Source: DATDXN01 sp035289305
GTDB lineage: Bacteria > Patescibacteriota > Microgenomatia > UBA1406 > HO2-37-13b
Direction: 5' to 3'
Length of the DNA: 37,547 nucleotides
Assembly (NCBI GenBank): GCA_035289305.1
Contig: DATDXN010000004.1
Span: forward strand, 1-37,547
The notes beneath the pieces were generated by a model. The model saw only the letters and a program-made list of their open reading frames with translations. It was not told the DNA's origin and did no database searches. A program made the translations under genes and the position numbers. Positions 22,215-30,884 of this stretch are shown piece after piece (positions within the stretch are counted from its first letter, which is position 1; every line of letters starts with the position of its first letter).

Positions 22215-24497
22215 ATGCACATACAAACAGAGGAAGTTGCCAATGAAGGCAAAATTCTATTTGTTGCAAAGCAACCAAACGCTACATATCATGCGTTAAA
22301 AAAAACACTCACTGGATATGGATATGATATGTTCGCGACCTCTTTTTTTACCCCATCATCTATTTCTTTCGACTACATATTTATTTTTGATCAAAAGGAT
22401 ACTATATATACATTGTTGAAGACTGCTGCTTTACCTTCAAAAGTAGTACTCATCGCTCTTTTTACTGAAAAAAAAGATGCTATTTCCCTCCTTTCAAAAA
22501 AATATGAGAGCAAAATACCTTTGAAAATTATCGTTGTTGGTCAAGAATCATCAACAGAGCTTATAACCAAAATACTGTGGTTTTCGTTTTCCGCGTCACG
22601 GGAAATATTTTTGAATCTCACATCTCCCTTGGAAAAAAAGAAATCCACGAAAAAAAAACCTTTTACCCCTCATATTGACGCTCGAAAATCCATTGCATAC
22701 TTCCTCATCATACTTATTGCAGCATACTTCTTCTTTCTCATACCACTTATGGGAGGAGCAATTTTTACCTATGCAGGATTTCGGGAAATCAAAACATACA
22801 ATCTTGTGAAAGCAAAGAAATATATCCAGACGGCATCATTTTTTTTTGACGCAACACAAAAAACCTATCGCTTTGCGCGTCCAGCTTTTTCCCTCTTTTA
22901 TCTGGCAATTTTTCTTGATGATTTGGTTTCTATCGAAGAATATGCAATCAAAACAATAGAAGGGACAATTGAGTTATCTGAAAACGCTCAAAAAGCCATT
23001 ACACTCCTGACCAAGATGGATAAAAGCTCTGCTCAAATAGATGAAACTGCTGCCCGCTTTGCAAAACTGCGCGTACAGGTTGGGAGTGTCAAGGCTCATC
23101 TATCCAAGCTTTCCACCACACTGCGCTATAAAATACAGGTGCTTGACGAAGTCAAGCAACAAGTCGCCACAGCACAAAAACATATAATCCTTGGAGAAAA
23201 ATTACTTGCCCATGCTGACAGTCTTTTTGGCAAAGAAAAAGAGAAACGGTATCTCCTTTTTTTTTATAACAATATGGAACTCCGGCCCGGAGGAGGATTT
23301 ATCGGTTCATTTGGATCAATCACGTTTGATCGATATACACTAAAAAACTTTTCTGTAGAGGATGTATATACCGCCGATGGACAACTCACTATACACATAG
23401 AACCACCCCCCGCAATCAAGCGCTATTTGCAACAACCAAACTGGTTTTTACGCGACTCCAATTTTTCTCCTGATTTTCCCCAAAATGTGGAAACCGCAGA
23501 GCTTTTTTTGGAAAAAGAGCTGGGTCTTCCCCCCTCCGATGGCGCAATCGGGATCACGACGACCGCTGTTTCACTGCTTCTTCGAGCTTTTGGAGAGGTA
23601 TATCTTCCTGATTACCGGGAATCGGTAAACAGCGATAACTTCTATATCAAAACCCAGACACATGTAGAAAAAGACTTTTTCCCCGGATCACAGGGAAAGC
23701 GAAATTTTCTCTCCTCTCTCACTCGAATGCTTTTGATCAAACTTGAAGATGCGCCGTATCAGCGCCTCATGCCTCTTGTCTATCAAGCGCTTGGTGAAAA
23801 AAACATTGTGCTTTTTTTCAGAGACCAAAAACTACAGGGAGATGTAGAACAACTTGGCTGGACCGGAAAATTTACCAATTTATCATGTAGCGCTCGCCGC
23901 AACAAAGTGGATGAGGAAGGAAATTGTCTCGTAGATTTTGTCTTTCCCGTTGATGCAAATCTCGGCGTCAACAAAGCAAATTTCTTTGTGCATCGACTCT
24001 TTAATATTGCAACCACGATTAAAAAAGATGGAAGAGTAGAACATACAACAACTGTGTCTTTTCGAAATGAATCTCCGATCGATGCGTTCCCGGGAGGAAT
24101 ATACAAAAATTATTTTCAACTCTTCATACCAGCCAAAACTTCAGTGCAACAGGTGAGGAAAAACGACACTCTTGTCGAGGAATATGTTGATGAAGTAGAT
24201 GAAAATGTGCGATCTGTCGGAGTGTGGAGCGAGATACTGCCGGGCGAAACAGGCACTATCACGATAACCTATACTATGGAAGATAAAATCCTTACGGGAA
24301 AAAATACGTATCAGCTCATCGTACAGAAGCAAATCGGTTCTCTGTACAATGATTTGACCGTCTCTTTTGACTTCCCACGCACTGCCTCACTCACTTACAA
24401 GAATTTCCCCGGGCTTGCAAAAAATAACAAAATAGTGTATACTAATACTTTATCCACCGATAAAATCATTATTATGGAGCTCGTGCAGGAAAAATAG
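22215..24497 (+). CDS. DUF4012 family membrane protein
   Basis: The 760-aa protein has a cytoplasmic N-terminal part of about 150 residues resembling a nucleotide-fold domain (KILFVAKQPNATYHALKK, VVLIALF). One transmembrane helix follows (about 159-185), then a coiled-coil-like segment, and the extracellular DUF4012 region with FFYNNMELRPGGGFIGSFGS near residue 350 and the ALGEKNIVLFF and GGIYKNYFQLF segments. DUF4012 proteins resemble LytR-CpsA-Psr-type proteins in overall layout; the activity is not established. The ATG at 22215 is preferred over 22188, because the -10 box lies between them. Confidence 0.85.
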   Translation: MHIQTEEVANEGKILFVAKQPNATYHALKKTLTGYGYDMFATSFFTPSSISFDYIFIFDQKDTIYTLLKTAALPSKVVLIALFTEKKDAISLLSKKYESKIPLKIIVVGQESSTELITKILWFSFSASREIFLNLTSPLEKKKSTKKKPFTPHIDARKSIAYFLIILIAAYFFFLIPLMGGAIFTYAGFREIKTYNLVKAKKYIQTASFFFDATQKTYRFARPAFSLFYLAIFLDDLVSIEEYAIKTIEGTIELSENAQKAITLLTKMDKSSAQIDETAARFAKLRVQVGSVKAHLSKLSTTLRYKIQVLDEVKQQVATAQKHIILGEKLLAHADSLFGKEKEKRYLLFFYNNMELRPGGGFIGSFGSITFDRYTLKNFSVEDVYTADGQLTIHIEPPPAIKRYLQQPNWFLRDSNFSPDFPQNVETAELFLEKELGLPPSDGAIGITTTAVSLLLRAFGEVYLPDYRESVNSDNFYIKTQTHVEKDFFPGSQGKRNFLSSLTRMLLIKLEDAPYQRLMPLVYQALGEKNIVLFFRDQKLQGDVEQLGWTGKFTNLSCSARRNKVDEEGNCLVDFVFPVDANLGVNKANFFVHRLFNIATTIKKDGRVEHTTTVSFRNESPIDAFPGGIYKNYFQLFIPAKTSVQQVRKNDTLVEEYVDEVDENVRSVGVWSEILPGETGTITITYTMEDKILTGKNTYQLIVQKQIGSLYNDLTVSFDFPRTASLTYKNFPGLAKNNKIVYTNTLSTDKIIIMELVQEK
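24415..24443 (+). promoter_or_regulatory. Promoter of rplY
   Basis: TTGCAA (24415-24420), 17-nt spacer, TATACT (24438-24443), within the 3' end of the DUF4012 gene. It predicts a leader of about 65 nt for rplY, longer than for most genes here. Confidence 0.55.
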
Positions 24498-24514
24498 ACT
24501 CCTGATTGACCACT

Positions 24515-25261
24515 ATGAAAAAACAAACAAAAACAGCCGACTCGCACAAAATACTGCTTACGGTTAAGAAACGCGATGTCGTGGGAAAAAAAGTACGCGC
24601 CCTCAGGCGCCAAAACATCATTCCCGCAAACATCTTCGGGGAGGATTTTGCATCCACGGCAATTGCGGTCCCCTACAAGGAATTTACGACTGTCTTTAGA
24701 AAAAGTGGCGCAACCCAGATCGTATATCTCGCCCTTGACAGCGAAGAAATTCCTGTCCTTGTACAGCATGTACAATATCACCCTGTCAGCGATGCAATTT
24801 TACATATTGATTTTAGAAAAGTAAATCTCAAGAAAAAAATTGAAACAGAGGTCCCGGTCAAACTCGTCGGCACGTCACCCGCAGTATCAGCGAATAAAGG
24901 AGTGCTCATCCAGATCAGCAATGCGCTCATGGTTGAGGCATATCCGGACGCAATCCCTACTGCGATTGAAATAGATATTTCACCCCTTGCGGAACTAAAC
25001 GATGAGATACGGCTGGAAAATCTTCCCTCATCAGAACGCTACGTTTTCAAGGAGGAGGCGAAAAAAGTAATTGTGCGCATCACCGCTCATAAAGAAGAAA
25101 GTGTCGAAAGCCAAGTGAAAGCTCCAGAAACCGTTGAAGTAACCACTGAAAAGAAAGAAGAAGCACCTGCCGAAGGAGGAAAGGGTGAAAAAGGCGAAAA
25201 AGCAGGAAAGACTGCTCCCCCCGCTGAAAAAACGGAAGTAAAGAAAGAAGAGAAAAAATAG
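24515..25261 (+). CDS. rplY: 50S ribosomal protein L25 (CTC form)
   Basis: L25 binds 5S rRNA in the large subunit. The long CTC-type form has the 5S-binding N-terminal beta barrel (VKKRDVVGKKVRALRRQNII, then PANIFGEDF) and a TL5-like C-terminal domain (VPVKLVGTSPAVSANKGVL). The last 45 residues are a low-complexity Lys/Glu/Ala/Pro tail. 248 aa from the ATG at 24515; a TTG at 24506 is less likely. It ends with TAG. The 5S rRNA partner lies at 31497-31621. Confidence 0.95.
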   Translation: MKKQTKTADSHKILLTVKKRDVVGKKVRALRRQNIIPANIFGEDFASTAIAVPYKEFTTVFRKSGATQIVYLALDSEEIPVLVQHVQYHPVSDAILHIDFRKVNLKKKIETEVPVKLVGTSPAVSANKGVLIQISNALMVEAYPDAIPTAIEIDISPLAELNDEIRLENLPSSERYVFKEEAKKVIVRITAHKEESVESQVKAPETVEVTTEKKEEAPAEGGKGEKGEKAGKTAPPAEKTEVKKEEKK

Positions 25262-25264
25262 CAC

Positions 25265-25293
25265 TTGACTTATCCTTTAAAATGTGCTATTTT
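25265..25293 (+). promoter_or_regulatory. Promoter of the 53-aa gene
   Basis: TTGACT (25265-25270), 17-nt spacer and TATTTT (25288-25293) preceded by TGC, an extended -10. It starts 4 nt after the rplY stop. The ATG at 25310 is about 10 nt after the predicted transcription start. Confidence 0.65.
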
Positions 25294-25309
25294 TTAATAA
25301 AAGAACACT

Positions 25310-25471
25310 ATGACAAAAGAAGAAATGGAAAAATTGGCTCAAAAGGTCATTGATAAACAAGCAACTCCAGAAGAACTACTGGCTTTTTTGAGACATATTA
25401 ATATTGGAATTGAGGCCATGATTAATATTGCCGAAACGACAAACGCATATCTTAAAAAACAAACCACATAA
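25310..25471 (+). CDS. Small acidic helical protein, 53 aa, unknown
   Basis: The open frame MTKEEMEKLAQKVIDKQATP then EELLAFLRHINIGIEAMINI has no hydrophobic segment and is predicted to be largely alpha-helical. A dedicated promoter directly upstream and near-optimal spacing support it as real. I recognise no family. The next gene (25501) starts 29 nt downstream on the same strand, so the two may act together. Confidence 0.65.
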   Translation: MTKEEMEKLAQKVIDKQATPEELLAFLRHINIGIEAMINIAETTNAYLKKQTT

Positions 25472-25500
25472 GCAAAAATTAATATATTTTATATATAAAT

Positions 25501-25983
25501 ATGGAAAATAACTCAGAAGGATTGAAACAACAATCAGAAAAAGAAAATGTTATAGAAGAAGTGCTTCAAGAAGGAGGAAGATTCGAGAAAGGAATGACAA
25601 AACTACAGAAGGAAATTAAAAAAATGGGAGGCATGGAAAATATAGCAAAAAAAATCACGCAGGATTCTCAAAAATTAGCAGAGTTAAAAAGATCACTGAA
25701 AGATGCTTTTGTGATTGGAGGCGGATTGGGCGTAACGGGAACAGTTTTGGGAGGAATAGGTAGCGGGGCATATTTAACATTAGCACAACTTGATTCTTTC
25801 TTAATGGGTACAGGTTATTTGCCTTTTGACCAAATTTTACTTTCTCTTGGAATGAGTGGAGCAACAGGAGTAGGATTGAGTCTTCCTTTGGTCGGCCCAG
25901 TAATTAAAGACTCAATTCAATTGATCCGTACAAAAGGACAATTATCTCACTTACAAAAACTTCAGAAGAAAGCTACTCCATAA
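25501..25983 (+). CDS. Glycine-rich two-helix membrane protein, unknown
   Basis: The 160-aa protein has a charged, coiled-coil-like N-terminal half (residues 10-68, Lys/Glu rich) and two Gly-rich hydrophobic segments (70-97, with VIGGGLGVTGTVLGGIGSG, and 111-135, with GMSGATGVGLSLPLVGPVI), then a basic helix. The Gly-rich hairpin resembles membrane-inserting peptides or small channel-like proteins, but no family is recognised. AT-rich DNA just upstream (25483-25498) could contain a -10 box. Confidence 0.7.
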   Translation: MENNSEGLKQQSEKENVIEEVLQEGGRFEKGMTKLQKEIKKMGGMENIAKKITQDSQKLAELKRSLKDAFVIGGGLGVTGTVLGGIGSGAYLTLAQLDSFLMGTGYLPFDQILLSLGMSGATGVGLSLPLVGPVIKDSIQLIRTKGQLSHLQKLQKKATP

Positions 25984-26018
25984 ACATCTTGATCTACGGT
26001 AAAAACTTACATAACATT

Positions 26019-26047
26019 TTGACTTTATATGCTATCTTGTGTATCAT
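26019..26047 (+). promoter_or_regulatory. Promoter of gap
   Basis: TTGACT (26019-26024), 17-nt spacer, TATCAT (26042-26047), then 6 nt to the ATG at 26054. The clearest leaderless arrangement in the window. Confidence 0.75.
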
Positions 26048-26053
26048 AGTAGT

Positions 26054-27058
26054 ATGAAAAGATTGAAGGTTGGTCTTAATGGATTTGGCAGAATTGGCAG
26101 AAGTTTCGCGCGCATCGCTTTCGATAAAGATCTTTTTGATATCGTCCTCATCAACACGGGAAGCACCGCTCCCCCCATGCTTGCCCATCTTTTGAAATAC
26201 GACTCGGTATATCGCACCTATCATCACGAAGTAAAAGCACATGCTGACAGCATTATTGTTGCGGGCAAGAAAATCGCCACTTCAATGATCCGTGAACCGG
26301 GAAATATCCCTTGGGAAAAATATGAAGTGGACGTCGTCGTTGATTGCACGGGCGTTTTTAAAACGCGCGACACGCTCAAAGATCACCTCAAAGGATCAGT
26401 AAAAAAAGTCATACTCACCGCACCGTCAAAAGATGAAACTATCCCTCACCTCGTCCTCGGGGTAAATGATGGAAACTTTGACTTTGCGGCGGCCGACATC
26501 ATTTCAAACGCTTCCTGCACCACCAACTGCGCAGCACCCATGTTTAAAGTCTTACACGATCACTGTACTATTATCTCGGGCTTTTTGACAACTGCTCACG
26601 CCTATACAAGTTCTCAACAGCTTCTTGATAATTCATCAAAAACATTTACTCTTTCCCGCGCCGCAAACCTATCTATTATTCCCTCAACCACCGGAGCAGC
26701 AGGCGCTGTTTCCAAGACGATACCGGAGCTTGTTGGGAAAATAGACGGCATGGCGCTGCGCGTTCCCACACCAGTGGGATCATTTACCGATATCTCGGCA
26801 ACTGTCGAAAAATCAACAACCAGAGAAGAAATCAATGAACTGTTTAAAAAAACAGCAGAAACGAGGATGAAAAACATTCTTCTCTATGAAGAAACACCAC
26901 TTGTTTCGTCTGACTTTATCGGATCGCCCTATTCATGTATTTTTGACGCAAACTACACCAAAGTCATACATGGCACATTTATCAAGATCTTTGGCTGGTA
27001 TGATAATGAATGGGGTTATTCCTCCCGCCTCGTTGACCTCATAAATAAACTTCCTTAA
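26054..27058 (+). CDS. gap: Glyceraldehyde-3-phosphate dehydrogenase
   Basis: Oxidises and phosphorylates glyceraldehyde-3-phosphate in glycolysis, reducing NAD(P)+. The 334-aa protein has the Rossmann start KVGLNGFGRIGRSFARIAF, the catalytic SNASCTTNCAAP with Cys155, the HAYTSSQQLLD segment and the C-terminal WYDNEWGYSSRLVDL. Length is normal. ATG at 26054 is chosen because the -10 box occupies the alternative upstream start region and MKRLKVGLNG is the usual N-terminus. glmS follows after 21 nt. Confidence 0.97.
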   Translation: MKRLKVGLNGFGRIGRSFARIAFDKDLFDIVLINTGSTAPPMLAHLLKYDSVYRTYHHEVKAHADSIIVAGKKIATSMIREPGNIPWEKYEVDVVVDCTGVFKTRDTLKDHLKGSVKKVILTAPSKDETIPHLVLGVNDGNFDFAAADIISNASCTTNCAAPMFKVLHDHCTIISGFLTTAHAYTSSQQLLDNSSKTFTLSRAANLSIIPSTTGAAGAVSKTIPELVGKIDGMALRVPTPVGSFTDISATVEKSTTREEINELFKKTAETRMKNILLYEETPLVSSDFIGSPYSCIFDANYTKVIHGTFIKIFGWYDNEWGYSSRLVDLINKLP

Positions 27059-27079
27059 TAAGGTATAATTAAAATTCTC

Positions 27080-28861
27080 ATGTGTGGAATTTTTGGAGTC
27101 ATCGGTACAGAAAAAAATAGCGCTCATATCGTTTTTGAAGGTTTGAGGAAATTGGAATATCGCGGATATGATAGTTTTGGGATCTATGCAAAAACATCTG
27201 ACGGAAAACCGTTTCTTCTCAAAAAGACAGGCGCGGTCCCCCACAAAGAACCAAAGCTTCCCGAGTCCTACTTCGCCCTCGGACATACTCGATGGGCCAC
27301 ACACGGAGGGGTAACAGTCGCCAACGCGCATCCGCATACAGATTGTCATCGCAGTATCTTCGTCGTACATAATGGTATTGTGGAAAACATGCAGGAGTTA
27401 AAAAAAGAACTGATCAGAAAAAGGCACCACTTTGGGTCATCTACCGATACTGAAATTATTCCACACCTCATCGAGTCTTTTTTAAAAGATAATAAAGATC
27501 CCGTTGAAGCAACCCGACAGGCATTTCTTAAGTTGGAAGGGCTTAATGCAATAATTGCGGCATTTCCCGAAGAAAATCTTTTCGTCTGCGCAAAAAATAC
27601 ATCTCCCATCACAATTGGCAAAAAAGGAAACACGTATTATTTTGCCTCCGATCCCAACGCTCTTTCAACTTTTACACACACTGTCCATTTCCTGGAAGAT
27701 CAAACTATTGTTGCCATCACGAAAAAAGACATATCGCTCTATGACGTAGACACCAAAAAACCACTCTCCTGTGACTTTATAGAATATGAACCTGTTTCAT
27801 TTTCCCACCATAAAAATCCCCATGCGCATTTGATGCTCAAGGAAATATATGAGCAACCTGACGTCATAAAAAGAATCATCCATCACACCACGTCTCTTTC
27901 TCCTCTTGAGAAAGCGCTTAAAACTTCATATGGCGCATATCTCATCGGTGCAGGATCTGCCGGCTTTGCGGGACTTTTTGGTACGTATATATTTTCAAAA
28001 ATTGGTAAACGACATGTCAATTTTTCCCCAGCTTCCGAGTTTGCATATATCGTGGATTTTTTGACGCCTCGTTCGTTGGTTATCGCGCTCTCCCAGTCAG
28101 GAGAAACCGCAGATACGATCTCTGCAGTCAAAGCCGCACAAAAAAAAGGAAGTACTCTCGCTGCTATAACCAACGTATTTAGCTCAACGTTGTATCGTTT
28201 ATGTCCGCTAAAAATTCTCCTTGAGGCAGGACAAGAACAATGTGTACTTGCGACAAAAAGCTTTATGGCAAAATTGACCGTCCTTATGCTACTTGCCGCA
28301 TCTTTTCATCATGATGAAAAAATACATATGCTCCTTGAAAATACAGCTGATGAAATGATCATAATGAAAGAACATAACTATCTTGAGGCAATACAGCAGA
28401 GCGCCCGCGTGATCAGTCAAGCGCCGCATGTATTGCTCATAGGGCGTGGCGCACAGTACCCTCTTGCCCTTGAGGGAGCACTCAAGATCAAAGAAGGATC
28501 ATATGTGCACGCTGAAGGACTGGCAGGCGGTGAATTGAAACACGGACCCATTGCCTTGATTGAAAAAGGGGAAAACGGGCAAACTGGTACTCCCTGTATT
28601 GTGCTTGCCGCGAGTGATGAAACATATACCGACACTATTTCAAATGCAGAAGAGCTCAAAAGTAGAGGTGCATATATTATCGGTATTGGATCAAAAAAAC
28701 ATCCCGTGTTTGACCAGTTTCTCACCATAAAAGATATCTCTCATGGTTCGTATCTTTTGGCGACCTACGTGCTGCAACTCCTTGGATATTACACGGCAGT
28801 CCTTCGTGGTGTCAATCCAGATCGCCCTCGCAACCTCGCAAAAAGCGTCACGGTGAAGTAG
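27080..28861 (+). CDS. glmS: Glutamine-fructose-6-phosphate aminotransferase
   Basis: Makes glucosamine-6-phosphate for peptidoglycan precursors. The class II glutaminase domain starts with the N-terminal catalytic Cys (MCGIFGVIG) and contains LGHTRWATHG and HNGIVEN. Two SIS domains follow, with SQSGETADTISAVKAA and the second with KEGSYVHAEGLAGGELKHGP. The C-terminus ends NLAKSVTVK, the usual conserved tail. 593 aa. A TATAAT at 27064-27069 lies 10 nt before the ATG. The leader is far too short for a glmS ribozyme. It converges on the next gene with 5 nt between. Confidence 0.97.
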   Translation: MCGIFGVIGTEKNSAHIVFEGLRKLEYRGYDSFGIYAKTSDGKPFLLKKTGAVPHKEPKLPESYFALGHTRWATHGGVTVANAHPHTDCHRSIFVVHNGIVENMQELKKELIRKRHHFGSSTDTEIIPHLIESFLKDNKDPVEATRQAFLKLEGLNAIIAAFPEENLFVCAKNTSPITIGKKGNTYYFASDPNALSTFTHTVHFLEDQTIVAITKKDISLYDVDTKKPLSCDFIEYEPVSFSHHKNPHAHLMLKEIYEQPDVIKRIIHHTTSLSPLEKALKTSYGAYLIGAGSAGFAGLFGTYIFSKIGKRHVNFSPASEFAYIVDFLTPRSLVIALSQSGETADTISAVKAAQKKGSTLAAITNVFSSTLYRLCPLKILLEAGQEQCVLATKSFMAKLTVLMLLAASFHHDEKIHMLLENTADEMIIMKEHNYLEAIQQSARVISQAPHVLLIGRGAQYPLALEGALKIKEGSYVHAEGLAGGELKHGPIALIEKGENGQTGTPCIVLAASDETYTDTISNAEELKSRGAYIIGIGSKKHPVFDQFLTIKDISHGSYLLATYVLQLLGYYTAVLRGVNPDRPRNLAKSVTVK

Positions 28862-28866
28862 AAGTT

Positions 28867-30630
28867 TTACTCTATTGGTATCTTGTATAGTTTATTATCC
28901 TTCAGGACAAACAGTGATTTTTGCCCCTCGTCCGCGATAAAATCATCTGCATCTGCCAAAACCGCCGCTGTAATTTGCTTTTCATACGTTCCTTCCTTGC
29001 TCGTTATCATGACTGCTTGTTTACCACGGTCCAAAATATAGACCTTCTGCGAGTCAGCATCAGTGAAAATCTTTAAAAACGAGTGCTCTGCGTCAGGAAA
29101 ATTCGTGGTAAATCCTGCATGCACTCCAGATGTGTACTTATATACTTTATCGGGAGTTAGGATATAGATTGATGCGTCAATTGCCATAGAGATACTATCC
29201 TCAAGGTCTACTGCTTCATTTTGTTTGAAATAGGAAGTTTTGGCAAATTCTGTTTCTGAAACAGGAGTATATTTATATATTTCATCCTTTTCGCTCCCCA
29301 AAAGATAAATATTCCCGTTATATATGCTCATATCTTGTATACTCCCCCAGTCGTTTTCATCTTTTGCCACGATCAAAGCTGCACCACCCTTTTCCTGTAG
29401 ATACACCCCATCTCCTTTTTTGAAAAAAAATACTTTATCGTTGTACAAAGCAACTCGTGAAGCATTTTTCATCTGTTCACTCTTGATCGTCTCCGTTGAC
29501 TTTTCACTCAATGAAAGAAGATACACTTCTCCCTTCTGTGCATTAAGAAGCGCTACTATATCACCCTCTTTGTACATTGTGTCCGCTACAGCTTCTTTTT
29601 TGATGAGCGCAAGGTCATAAAACTCTTCACTCATCTTGTCTTCTCGCTTCAAAAGTTTTTGCTTTTCATCGATGATTTTTTGGGTAAATACGTCAAGCAC
29701 ATCAAATTTTTTTTCACCTATCTTTTTTTTGATTTCCTCAAGATCTTTTTGGGCAGTATCTATAAGTGAAAGAGACTGTTCAAGGTTGATGCTTGCACTG
29801 TCTTGTGCTTTGGTAAGAGTATCTTCTATGCGCGCTTCATACTCGCCTACTTGCTTCACCAGTTTGGCATGTGCTCTTCTTTTGTACCCAAACACCACAC
29901 TCCAGATAAAAACAACAAGAAGAATAATAACAATGATAAATGTTATTGCTTTTCTCCTCTTTGAGAAGCTCTGTGACTTCTTAATGATTGAATATCCTCT
30001 CTCAATAGGTGGAGGTATTGTTTGCGTCTGCCGAGGGAATTCTTCTATTTCACTTTCTTCTGTTTCTTTTTTGAAAAACAAAAAAAGAGCAAGCGATGAA
30101 TAATGGGCGTTTTGAACGTGTGCAGTAACTGCCTCAACCACGCCTCGCGGATCACTACCCGCAAGAAGGGCATGAAGCTTTTCGGTAGGAAAGACTGTAG
30201 AGAACGCTTCTGTTGTCAGCACGAAAAAATCTTGAGGCTGGGGATACCCGGAGGCCTGATTGCTTCCATGGATAATAACTTCGCACACATCACCTCTGGT
30301 GAGGAATATTTTTCCTCCTCCCCGTGTCGCCAAATATAAAACATTACCGGATACACAAGCTGCTGAGACAGAAAAAGAACCATGCTCTGTGTAAGAAGCA
30401 AGATGAGAATCAATAAGGAGTACGAAATCAGAAAGCTTCTGTATAGGCTGTTCTATACATTTTTGCGCAATATTTTTTAAAACGCGGTGGATATCTTCTT
30501 TTGAAGTTGCTGTGGAGGCATCCCCTTTTTCCATCGCAAAAACCAAAAAACATCCTCCTTCTGCAATACATTCGGTTATATACTGCTCGTGTTCTTTTCC
30601 CAAAAATAGCGCATAGTCCGTCTTACCCAT
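28867..30630 (-). CDS. Pseudo-PP2C, coiled-coil and propeller-like membrane protein
   Basis: The 587-aa protein has an N-terminal cytoplasmic domain (1-185) with the look of a PP2C phosphatase core (FSVSAACVSGNVLYLATRGG and GKIFLTRGDVCEV) but without the Asp pairs that bind metal. A Pro-rich linker and a transmembrane helix (228-249) follow, then a helical coiled coil (250-330), and a C-terminal repeat region (335-587) with blade-like stretches such as IYLLGSEKDEIYKYTPV, SIYILTPDKVYKYTSG and KVYILDRGKQAVMITS that fits a beta-propeller outside the cell. No family name is certain. It is the last gene of a three-gene minus operon. Confidence 0.75.
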   Translation of the reverse strand: MGKTDYALFLGKEHEQYITECIAEGGCFLVFAMEKGDASTATSKEDIHRVLKNIAQKCIEQPIQKLSDFVLLIDSHLASYTEHGSFSVSAACVSGNVLYLATRGGGKIFLTRGDVCEVIIHGSNQASGYPQPQDFFVLTTEAFSTVFPTEKLHALLAGSDPRGVVEAVTAHVQNAHYSSLALFLFFKKETEESEIEEFPRQTQTIPPPIERGYSIIKKSQSFSKRRKAITFIIVIILLVVFIWSVVFGYKRRAHAKLVKQVGEYEARIEDTLTKAQDSASINLEQSLSLIDTAQKDLEEIKKKIGEKKFDVLDVFTQKIIDEKQKLLKREDKMSEEFYDLALIKKEAVADTMYKEGDIVALLNAQKGEVYLLSLSEKSTETIKSEQMKNASRVALYNDKVFFFKKGDGVYLQEKGGAALIVAKDENDWGSIQDMSIYNGNIYLLGSEKDEIYKYTPVSETEFAKTSYFKQNEAVDLEDSISMAIDASIYILTPDKVYKYTSGVHAGFTTNFPDAEHSFLKIFTDADSQKVYILDRGKQAVMITSKEGTYEKQITAAVLADADDFIADEGQKSLFVLKDNKLYKIPIE

Positions 30631-30644
30631 GGAAAAGGGAGCTT

Positions 30645-30884
30645 TTATAAAATGAACAAGCTATACAACACCAAAAGCACCCCTACAATACATTGTATAG
30701 AAGCGAAAGACAAAAGCAAACCCCCGTCTTTTATCTCAACCGTCCGTTTCATGACTTGTGTCTGCCGAAAAACGACAATAGAAAAAACCGTATAAAAAAT
30801 TGCTCCGACAATACCAAATAACTTGATACCAATTGTCAGAAAACTATCGAAATTAATAAAATTTAATAACTGCTCAATGTCCAT
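30645..30884 (-). CDS. Small two-helix membrane protein, DUF5657-like
   Basis: This 79-aa protein has two hydrophobic helices (about residues 17-39 and 56-77) with the polar connector FRQTQVMKRTVEIKDGG. The pattern resembles small CPR membrane proteins filed under DUF5657; that family assignment is from memory and tentative. It overlaps the PH-domain gene by 11 nt and is 14 nt upstream of the propeller protein gene, so all three are probably coexpressed. Confidence 0.75.
   Translation of the reverse strand: MDIEQLLNFINFDSFLTIGIKLFGIVGAIFYTVFSIVVFRQTQVMKRTVEIKDGGLLLSFASIQCIVGVLLVLYSLFIL

Noticed and set aside
27059..27079. glmS ribozyme or riboswitch upstream of glmS
   Set aside because: Only 21 nt separate gap from glmS, far too short for the ribozyme core.
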